Assembly: GCA_018609185.1 (NCBI GenBank)
Contig: JAHCSD010000003.1
Span: forward strand, 2,278-9,286
Direction: 5' to 3'
DNA length: 7,009 bases
Source: Patescibacteria group bacterium
GTDB taxonomy: Bacteria > Patescibacteriota > Minisyncoccia > JAHCSD01
Shown here: one piece after another, positions 1-5,193 of the stretch
Layout: every line of letters begins with the position of its first letter
Position numbering within the stretch: position 1 is the stretch's first letter
Position numbers and translations under genes: made by a program
Notes under the pieces: generated by a model
Databases searched by the model: none
What the model saw: only the letters and a program-made list of their open reading frames with translations
Told to the model about the DNA's origin: nothing

Positions 1-52
1 AGGTTTATTCCAGAAATAATTCCTAACTAGAGTATATCATGAAATGGTTCGC

Positions 53-104
53 AAAAGAAAAAAGCCAGACCTGTGGACCGAGCTGAGCTCGGTGGAGTCT
101 GGCT
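53..104 (-). terminator. Intrinsic (Rho-independent) terminator of the small minus-strand gene
   Basis: The outer stem AGCCAGAC (63-70) pairs perfectly with GTCTGGCT (97-104). A nested perfect 7-bp hairpin, ACCGAGC (77-83) / GCTCGGT (87-93) with loop TGA, sits inside it. Read on the minus strand, the stem runs straight into TTTTTTCTTTT (63 down to 53), the U-tract of a classic terminator. It starts 18 nt past the stop of the minus-strand gene at 123-341, so it closes that transcription unit. The inner hairpin shares its CCGAGC/GCTCGG core with two hairpins in the element at 512-731. Confidence 0.85.
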
Positions 105-122
105 CTATTGGCTTTGATGTGA

Positions 123-341
123 CTATTTAGTTTTCCCTTCTACACATTTCTTATTACCCATGATTTCTGAATCAAGAATATGGATTATGTTTCCCCCAAA
201 GAGTGCCATGTCTACAAGTGTTACCCAACGCAGAATCTCGTGAGTCGTTCCGGAAGAAGTAAAAAAGAAAAAGGCTAAAAATATGAAAGTTATTCCCGTT
301 ACGGTTAACCATTTCCAATGTCGTTGGAAGTGGGCAATCAT
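123..341 (-). CDS. Small two-helix membrane protein, hypothetical
   Basis: A 72-aa protein of unknown function that I do not recognise. A short basic N-terminus with several His/Trp residues (about 4-11) is followed by a hydrophobic segment at about 11-28 rich in Phe (FLAFFFF) and a second at about 36-56, then a polar, Lys-rich tail. It should be an integral membrane protein with two helices and a short loop. Although small, it is well supported as a gene: a near-perfect Shine-Dalgarno site lies 8 nt before the ATG, a promoter-like pair lies about 30-60 nt upstream, and an intrinsic terminator follows the TAG stop. It stands alone, divergent from the plus-strand yebC operon. Nothing in the sequence indicates its role. 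Confidence 0.7.
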   Translation of the reverse strand: MIAHFQRHWKWLTVTGITFIFLAFFFFTSSGTTHEILRWVTLVDMALFGGNIIHILDSEIMGNKKCVEGKTK

Positions 342-349
342 TATTACTG

Positions 350-357
350 ACCTCCTC
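350..357 (-). promoter_or_regulatory. Strong Shine-Dalgarno site
   Basis: The minus strand reads GAGGAGGT, then 8 nt, then the ATG at 341-339. This fixes the start of the small membrane protein. It is the only strong Shine-Dalgarno match before any gene in the window. Confidence 0.85.
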
Positions 358-371
358 TCGAAGAACTACTT

Positions 372-402
372 GCTATATTACCAATCCCAAAAAGAAAGTC
401 AA
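372..402 (-). promoter_or_regulatory. Candidate sigma-70-type promoter for the small membrane protein
   Basis: On the minus strand TTGACT (402-397) matches the -35 consensus at 5 of 6 positions. Two overlapping -10 candidates follow: TAATAT (380-375) after a 16-nt spacer, and TATAGC (377-372) after 19 nt, each 4 of 6. Transcription would start near 365, giving a leader of about 25 nt that includes the Shine-Dalgarno site. The position fits well; the -10 match is only moderate. Confidence 0.4.
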
Positions 403-511
403 CACTTCATCTCCGCCTATGTTCGCTACCCTCTCTTTTGAACAATAGTGAAGGTTTGGTGGCAACTACACGAGCGGAGTAGTAAACTATCCGTCTCTCC
501 TCCCACCTAAA

Positions 512-731
512 GACCGCGTGGGAGTAGGTGTTGAAAAACTTCGCGGAGGGCGAGCGGGCATGGTCCGAGCCGAGTCAGACTCGGCGAGGGAGCGAGCCCG
601 AGCGCTGAGCGGCGAAATCCTGAGAGGGGGCGTTCTGACTTGCCGAGCTCGGCTCGGCTGCGCAGAAACGCCTCGCCTCTGGACGCTGGGGATTTCGACC
701 GCGCTTTTTCAAGGCCTATTCCCATGCGGTC
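512..731. repeat. GC-rich structured element: closing inverted repeat around two hairpin arms
   Basis: The ends form a long imperfect inverted repeat: 512-538 pairs with 705-731 (23 Watson-Crick pairs, 3 G-U, 1 mismatch), extended by CGCGG (542-546) / CCGCG (699-703). One internal arm carries the perfect hairpin GCCGAGT-CAG-ACTCGGC (569-585). The second is a compound stem: CGAAATCC (613-620) / GGATTTCG (690-697), AGAGG (623-627) / CCTCT (676-680), GGCGTT (629-634) / AACGCC (667-672), tipped by GCCGAGC-TCG-GCTCGGC (642-658). All three wobbles in the closing stem are G-U on a plus-strand RNA, which favours a plus-strand transcript. It lies just upstream of the yebC promoter and is far more GC-rich than its flanks. 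It could be a small structured RNA, a palindromic repeat or a regulatory leader; no known RNA family is evident. Between 403 and 511 I see nothing I can name. Confidence 0.7.
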
Positions 732-742
732 ACCCCAAACCC

Positions 743-771
743 TTCCAAAATCCCCAAAAATAACCTATAAT
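743..771 (+). promoter_or_regulatory. Promoter candidate for the yebC-ruvC operon
   Basis: TATAAT at 766-771 is a perfect -10 consensus in an AT-rich stretch. The hexamer 17 nt upstream, TTCCAA (743-748), matches the -35 consensus at only 3 of 6 positions. Transcription would start near 778, leaving a leader of about 21 nt before the ATG at 799. That leader has no recognisable Shine-Dalgarno site. Confidence 0.55.
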
Positions 772-798
772 ATGGTATTATTAAACTAACACAATTTT

Positions 799-1569
799 AT
801 GTCAGGCCACTCAAAATGGAGTTCGATCAAGCATGCCAAGGCAATCAAAGACGCAAAACGGGGGAAGATTTTTTCTAAGCTCGCGCGTATTATAACAATT
901 GCGACGAAAGAAGGCGGGGGGAATCCTGACACAAACTCAAAGCTCAAAGACGCGATAGAATACGCGCGCTCCTTCAACCTCCCTAAAGACAATATTGACC
1001 GTGCGATCAAGAAAGGCACGGGGGAAATCGCGGGAGGCGCGCTCGTACCCTACACCCTGGAAGTATTCGGCCCGGGGGGAATACCGCTGCTCATCGAAAC
1101 GATCACGGATAATAAAAATCGCACGCTCACCGAAATCAAAACCATACTTAATCGCCACAATGGGAAATTCGCGGGTGAAGGGAGCGTGAAATGGCAGTTC
1201 ACCCAGCGCGGAGCGCTGGAATTAAAAAGTAAAAATGAAAAATTTAAAAATAAAGATGAAGCGGAACTCGAAATAATAGAAGTGGGGGCAGATGATATAC
1301 GGTGGGAAAACGATACAGTAACAATTTACGTCCCACCCGAGAACCTAGCGCAGGTAAAAACTGATTTACAAAACAAGGGTTTCGAGATAGAATCCAGTGG
1401 TATTGAGTGGACGCCTAAAGAAGCAGTTGTGGTCGAAAACGAAAAAACAAAAACTGTCCTTACCAAGCTTTTTGAAGAGCTAGATGAGCAGGATGACGTA
1501 CAGAATATATATTCGAACATCGCGAATCTGCACGAATCTACCACAAATCGCACAAATAACGATTCGTGA
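799..1569 (+). CDS. yebC: YebC/PmpR-family translation or transcription factor
   Basis: A 256-aa member of the YebC/PmpR (TACO1) family, identified by its N-terminal signature MSGHSKWSSIKHAK, the following basic region (KRGKIFSKLAR), the conserved GGGNPDTNSKL segment at 39-49, LPKDNIDRAIKKGTG at 61-75, and DNKNRT at 104-109. The family is cytosolic; members were described as transcription regulators, while later work, including on the mitochondrial TACO1, supports a role in translating difficult proline-rich stretches. It is the first gene of the plus-strand operon, and the yebC-ruvC order is common in bacteria. Two oddities: a Lys/Asn-rich stretch (about 142-153) encoded by a very A-rich run, and a C-terminus extended past the usual end (DVQNIYSN, 233-240) by about 16 residues, IANLHESTTNRTNNDS, encoded by the repeat at 1521-1598. 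The ATG at 799 is certain from the family N-terminus. Confidence 0.96.
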   Translation: MSGHSKWSSIKHAKAIKDAKRGKIFSKLARIITIATKEGGGNPDTNSKLKDAIEYARSFNLPKDNIDRAIKKGTGEIAGGALVPYTLEVFGPGGIPLLIETITDNKNRTLTEIKTILNRHNGKFAGEGSVKWQFTQRGALELKSKNEKFKNKDEAELEIIEVGADDIRWENDTVTIYVPPENLAQVKTDLQNKGFEIESSGIEWTPKEAVVVENEKTKTVLTKLFEELDEQDDVQNIYSNIANLHESTTNRTNNDS

Positions 1570-1598
1570 AATTGGTGGTACATTTGTGAAAATTAGTG
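1521..1598. repeat. Symmetric heptamer array (ATTNGTG type) at the yebC-ruvC junction
   Basis: The right half holds ATTCGTG (1562), ATTGGTG (1571), ATTTGTG (1582) and ATTAGTG (1592), spaced 9, 11 and 10 nt. The left half holds the same motif inverted: CACAAAT (1551), CACAAAT (1542), CACGAAT (1531) and a variant CGCGAAT (1521), spaced 9, 11 and 10 nt going outward from the centre. The arms 1531-1557 and 1562-1588 pair at 21 of 27 positions around a 4-nt centre, weakening to 27 of 37 over the full arms. The array encodes the YebC C-terminal tail, contains the yebC TGA stop (1567-1569) and ends with the ruvC GTG start. Spacing near one helical turn suggests protein binding or a mobile short repeat; both are inferences. 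Confidence 0.75.
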
Positions 1599-2069
1599 AT
1601 CATCCTCGGTATTGACCCTGGAACGAGAATCATCGGATACGGGGTTATCGAAAAACAAAATGGAGACCTCGTGTACAGGACCTGTGGGATCATCCAGACA
1701 AACCCCCAAAAAAGCCAGGCTGATAATCTGGTCCAAATCAACGAAGAGCTTGAAAAACTTATCAATAGTTATAAACCCGATACTGCAGGGGTAGAAAAAA
1801 TATTTTTTGCAAAAAACGTAAAAACTGTAATAGGGGTAAGCGAAGGACGAGGAGTAATACTCTTTACCATCAAACGGCATGGCATACCGATCGTTGAATT
1901 TACCCCTCTTCAAGTGAAGCAAGCGGTTACCGGAGACGGCGCTGCCGACAAAAAACAGGTTCAAAAAATGGTAAAAATGATACTGCGCCTTGCAAAAGAA
2001 CCTAAGCCGGATGATGCGGCAGATGCGTTAGCAGTTGCGATCTGTGCTGCCAACCAAAGGATAATTTAA
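1596..2069 (+). CDS. ruvC: Holliday junction resolvase RuvC
   Basis: A 157-aa crossover junction endodeoxyribonuclease that cuts Holliday junctions symmetrically during recombination and repair, normally as a dimer with RuvAB. The RNase H-fold catalytic acids are all present: D7 in GIDPGT, E67 in GVEKIFFAKN, and D140 and D143 in DDAADALAVAI. The segment TPLQVKQAVTGDGAADKKQV (103-122) is typical of the family. The length is slightly short but within the family range. The start is GTG at 1596: the only upstream in-frame codons before a TGA (1587-1589) are AAA and TTA, so no other start fits. The GTG lies inside the last heptamer of the preceding repeat, and no good Shine-Dalgarno site is seen. 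ruvA and ruvB are not in the window. The stop lies 3 nt before the next gene. Confidence 0.97.
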   Translation: MIILGIDPGTRIIGYGVIEKQNGDLVYRTCGIIQTNPQKSQADNLVQINEELEKLINSYKPDTAGVEKIFFAKNVKTVIGVSEGRGVILFTIKRHGIPIVEFTPLQVKQAVTGDGAADKKQVQKMVKMILRLAKEPKPDDAADALAVAICAANQRII

Positions 2070-2072
2070 TTT

Positions 2073-2735
2073 ATGCCTGAACTAACCCAATACATGATTT
2101 TGAGCGGAGTGCCGAAAGAACTCATCGGCCTTATTTTGATGCTTCCGATTGTGGCTACGCTCATTGCCTTTTCTCGTGAAATAATCGGCGTCAAGGGTTT
2201 TGGCATCTACACCTCGTTGATTATTGCATATGCCTTTGTGGGGACGGGCCTCGCAAATGGGGTAGTTATTTTCGCGTTGGTTCTTATTTCCGGAACACTA
2301 ATGAGGCTTTTTATCAGACACTTTCGTCTTCTCTATCTTCCGCGTATGGCCGTGGTTCTTACCGGGGTAGCCTTTACCATCTTCCTGATGTTTATTGTAG
2401 CCGCCTTTTACCACCAAACTGAATTTCTCAAAATATCACTCTTCCCTATTATTATCATGATCCCTCTTGTAGAAAAATTTATCGGTGCGCAAATCGAACG
2501 GGGGCCGCAGGCTGCAATAACCCTTACCGTTGAAACCCTCGTGCTCGCTTCACTTTCCTACCTTATCATTACCTGGGGATGGCTCACTGGCTTAATCCTC
2601 GACTGGCCCCTTGCGGTGTTCCCGGCAGTTCTCATATTTAACGTTTTGTTAGGAAAGTGGACAGGCCTTCGCCTCACGGAATTAGTCCGATTCAGAGAAC
2701 TTATAAAATACGTAGAGCTTTCGAATAAACAGTAA
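2073..2735 (+). CDS. 7TM membrane protein, 7TM_transglut-like, without a transglutaminase domain
   Basis: A 220-aa polytopic membrane protein with about seven hydrophobic segments (roughly 15-33, 42-58, 61-80, 92-112, 119-136, 146-167, 177-194). It resembles the 7TM domain that in proteobacteria is usually fused behind an inactive transglutaminase-like domain; the shared marks are the LLYLPRMAVVLTGV segment (86-99) and the C-terminal GLRLTELVRFREL (198-210). Here it stands alone, with only about 14 residues before the first helix, so the extracytoplasmic transglutaminase-like domain is missing. In known neighbourhoods this family sits next to an alpha-L-glutamate-ligase-like ATP-grasp protein, as it does here one base downstream. 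It probably anchors or feeds the ligase system at the membrane (inference). Family assignment is from recalled motifs. The start lacks a clear Shine-Dalgarno site, so translation may be coupled to ruvC. Confidence 0.8.
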   Translation: MPELTQYMILSGVPKELIGLILMLPIVATLIAFSREIIGVKGFGIYTSLIIAYAFVGTGLANGVVIFALVLISGTLMRLFIRHFRLLYLPRMAVVLTGVAFTIFLMFIVAAFYHQTEFLKISLFPIIIMIPLVEKFIGAQIERGPQAAITLTVETLVLASLSYLIITWGWLTGLILDWPLAVFPAVLIFNVLLGKWTGLRLTELVRFRELIKYVELSNKQ

Positions 2736-2736
2736 A

Positions 2737-4062
2737 ATGGCCATACCGCTGAACTATCTTTTAAACAGCAGGGGAATTTTAGGAATTAACGCAAGAAATC
2801 AACACTATATCAGGCCCTCTGGCTTTAAGAGGGCTCTTCGTATAATAGACAACAAGCTTCCGACCAAGCGGATAATGAAAAAAGCAGGAATCCCTACCCC
2901 GGAAACACTCGGTGTTATAAAGTCTATGCGTGATCTCTACAGATTCGCATGGGGAAGCCTCCCCCCAAGCTTTATTCTGAAACCGAACCGGGGATACACC
3001 GGACGAGGCATCATCATTGTATACGGGAAAAAGAAGAACGAACGCTTTGCATGGGTAAAAGCGGATAGGTCGGTGCTCCGCATTCGGGACCTTCAAACCC
3101 ACATCCATAGCATTCTTGAAGGAGATTACGGTAAGTCGGGCCTTTCTGATATCGCATACTTTGAAGAACGCCTAAAAATAGCAAAGGTGTTCAAGCCCTA
3201 TTCCTCTAGAGGCATCCCGGATATCCGTATTATTATGTACAACAAAATCCCCGTGATGGCTCAGCTTCGCCTCCCCACCTCCCACTCCGAAGGAAAGGCA
3301 AATTTACATCTGGGGGCGATTGGAGTGGGAGTAGACATGGCGACCGGAATAACCACAAACGCCATACTCAATAATACTTTTATTGAGTATATACCGGGAA
3401 CGCGCCTTTCTCCCCGCGGCATCAAGATCCCGAACTGGTCGCAGATTCTTTCACTCGCATACCAATCGCAAGTTGCAACCCGCGTAAATTTTCTCGGAGT
3501 TGATATTGCGATCGACCGGGAAAAGGGACCTATGGTACTTGAGCTCAACACGCGCCCGGGACTCGCGGTTCAGGTCGCAAATCTTGCACCCTTAGGCGAA
3601 CGTCTGGAACGAGTGCGGGGACTCAAGGTAGGAAACGCAAAACGGGCAGTAAACATCGCCCAAGACTTATTTGGAGGAGAAACAGAAGAAGAGGTTGAAG
3701 AAGTAGGAGGGAAGAAAATCATCGGCGCAAATGAGTTGGTGGAAATTATCGCGGGTGAAAATAAAAAAATTGAAACTATTGCGAAAATAGACACGGGGGC
3801 GTATCGCTCGGTAGTCGCAAAAACGATTGCTGATGCGATCGGGCTTGACAAAATCGAGCGCTACAAGCGCGTAAGAAGCTCACTGGGAGAGGAAGAACGT
3901 CCCATTGTTAAAGCAGTTCTCAAAATACACGGCGTTGCCATAGAAACCGAGGTATTTATCGCGGATCGCAACGAAATGAAAAAAGATGTTATCATAGGAA
4001 GGAAAGACCTCAAACAATTTGTAGTGGACCCCACTAAAAACATTCTTATCAAAAAAACCTAG
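2737..4062 (+). CDS. Alpha-L-glutamate-ligase-like ATP-grasp protein fused to a RimB-type retropepsin-like protease
   Basis: A 441-aa two-domain cytosolic protein. Residues 1-312 are an RimK-like ATP-grasp ligase: GILGINARNQHYI (13-25), DNKLPTKRIMKKAGIPTP (38-55), the ATP-binding lysine in ILKPNRG (K82), the glycine-rich loop GYTGRG (86-91), PDIRI (161-165) and the metal-binding LELNTRPG (E269, N271). The family joins an amino acid to a carboxylate through an acyl phosphate. After an acidic linker (about 313-325) comes a retropepsin-like domain of the class annotated as ATP-dependent zinc protease/RimB, with the active-site motif AKIDTGAYRS (349-358) and a closing IIGRKDL (419-425). In proteobacteria these are usually two separate genes. 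Joining a bond-forming and a bond-breaking domain implies that they act on the same modification (inference). The substrate is unknown. The start follows the previous stop by one base. Confidence 0.87.
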   Translation: MAIPLNYLLNSRGILGINARNQHYIRPSGFKRALRIIDNKLPTKRIMKKAGIPTPETLGVIKSMRDLYRFAWGSLPPSFILKPNRGYTGRGIIIVYGKKKNERFAWVKADRSVLRIRDLQTHIHSILEGDYGKSGLSDIAYFEERLKIAKVFKPYSSRGIPDIRIIMYNKIPVMAQLRLPTSHSEGKANLHLGAIGVGVDMATGITTNAILNNTFIEYIPGTRLSPRGIKIPNWSQILSLAYQSQVATRVNFLGVDIAIDREKGPMVLELNTRPGLAVQVANLAPLGERLERVRGLKVGNAKRAVNIAQDLFGGETEEEVEEVGGKKIIGANELVEIIAGENKKIETIAKIDTGAYRSVVAKTIADAIGLDKIERYKRVRSSLGEEERPIVKAVLKIHGVAIETEVFIADRNEMKKDVIIGRKDLKQFVVDPTKNILIKKT

Positions 4063-4080
4063 AGCCCCGCCCCAACTACT

Positions 4081-5193
4081 ATGCGCTTAGCACAAGAAAC
4101 ACAAAACGAAAAAGCTGATAAGGCTCTTGCGCGCCTTGGAGATAAATTAAGAATCATTTATTATATTGATCCGGTAAATTTAAGAAGTGAGAAAAGAGAA
4201 TTTTTCAAACACTGGCTTAACCAGGAGGTGCATAATCCCGTATTTCGGTATCCCAAAATTGATATTGATCTTGAGAAAATCGAACACGACCTGGAAGCCC
4301 TTCGGATAGAATCTCATAACACCATCGGGGGCATGCTTGCAAAAAAACGAAAACGGCTCCTTACGCGAGTCGCTCTTTTGAGACATCGGGGCCGTCCCGC
4401 GTTCCCCCGATTCTCGTACGAGCTTTATGGCCGGCCTTCTATGGGTCTTGTTTCATATGCTGCGGGACTCCTGGAAAGGTTACGAAATAAACAGTATGAA
4501 CATAAACGAACCATTACATCGAAAAAGGCTGTAAGTCTGTTTCGAAAAACTCTTGCCGGCTATAAAATTAATTGGCGCGTGAAAGAAAAAAGAAATCTTG
4601 CCGCAAAGGCAGGAATATCAAGTAAGAAAGATGTGTTGGTGGTGAGGAGGGGAGCCACGTTTTCGAAAAGAGAAATTGAACGTCTTATCGCACACGAAAT
4701 CGAAACGCATATCTTCCGAGTAGAAAACGGCCGGCTTCAGCCCTACTCCCTTTTTGCGCAAGGGTTTCCCGGGCCTGAAACCACCGAAGAAGGCCTCGCG
4801 GTATGGAACGAGTTCCGCCATGTAAAAAAAGATTATGAGCGACGACGCATTATTGCGGGAAGGACCCTTGGTGTAGAATACGCTCTCAAGCACTCCTTTT
4901 TTGAAGTGTTCGACCGGCTCGTGCAATTCAATCTTCACCCTGAATCAGTTTGGGATATCTGCGTCCGGGCAAAACGAGGTCTACGAGACACTTCCCAGAA
5001 AGGAGCGTTTACAAAAGACCATCATTATTTAAAGGGGTACTTACGGGTGAAGCAGTTTCGTAGTGAGGGAGGCGACTTGCGGGATCTGTATATAGGAAAG
5101 ATTAACATCCAAAACGTCGAACGATTATCCAAACTTGCGAATGTGGTGCCGCCCCGCTTTCTTCCCCGTTATCTTACTAAACACGAAAAATGA
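4081..5193 (+). CDS. DUF1704/MATCAP-family metallopeptidase (QEGLA-motif protein)
   Basis: A 370-aa predicted zinc peptidase of the DUF1704 family, often annotated in bacteria as a flavohemoglobin expression-modulating QEGLA motif protein. The active-site helix carries HEIETH (205-210), an HExxxH motif with E206 as the likely catalytic base. The family hallmark follows as TTEEGLA (234-240), which should supply a further zinc ligand or structural glutamate, and TKDHHYLKGY (311-320) is the conserved downstream block. The eukaryotic relative MATCAP removes the C-terminal tyrosine of alpha-tubulin, so a carboxypeptidase-type activity is plausible, but the bacterial substrate is unknown. No signal peptide is visible, so it should be cytosolic. 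The gene starts 18 nt after the ligase-protease stop, in the same frame and with no Shine-Dalgarno site, and overlaps the next gene by 4 nt (ATGA). The catalytic motifs look intact. Confidence 0.88.
   Translation: MRLAQETQNEKADKALARLGDKLRIIYYIDPVNLRSEKREFFKHWLNQEVHNPVFRYPKIDIDLEKIEHDLEALRIESHNTIGGMLAKKRKRLLTRVALLRHRGRPAFPRFSYELYGRPSMGLVSYAAGLLERLRNKQYEHKRTITSKKAVSLFRKTLAGYKINWRVKEKRNLAAKAGISSKKDVLVVRRGATFSKREIERLIAHEIETHIFRVENGRLQPYSLFAQGFPGPETTEEGLAVWNEFRHVKKDYERRRIIAGRTLGVEYALKHSFFEVFDRLVQFNLHPESVWDICVRAKRGLRDTSQKGAFTKDHHYLKGYLRVKQFRSEGGDLRDLYIGKINIQNVERLSKLANVVPPRFLPRYLTKHEK

Noticed and set aside
465..489. ACTAC/GTAGT and TAGT-AA-ACTA short palindromes upstream of the structured element
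   Set aside because: Four to five base pairs in an AT-rich stretch are expected by chance, and no linked signal was found.
612..640. CTGAGA next to GGG, reminiscent of a TPP riboswitch
   Set aside because: The other conserved TPP blocks are missing and the segment is accounted for by the long stem with 663-697.
512..731. Upstream element as 6S RNA, RNase P RNA, tmRNA or SRP RNA
   Set aside because: None of the conserved cores of these RNAs is visible, and the branched shape does not fit the single rod of 6S RNA.
507..763. Open reading frames on both strands (72 aa at 507-725 minus, 81 aa at 518-763 plus) inside the upstream structured element
   Set aside because: They overlap each other on opposite strands, lack Shine-Dalgarno sites, have low-complexity Arg/Ala/Leu composition, and follow from the GC-rich stem structure.
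1521..1598. Heptamer array as a CRISPR array
   Set aside because: Units are 7 nt with 2-4 nt between them and are inverted about a centre; there are no long direct repeats with unique spacers and no cas genes.
3570..3851. Minus-strand frames antisense to the ligase, DUF1704 and yebC genes
   Set aside because: They are shadows of well-supported plus-strand genes with conserved motifs, and none shows a recognisable domain or start signal.
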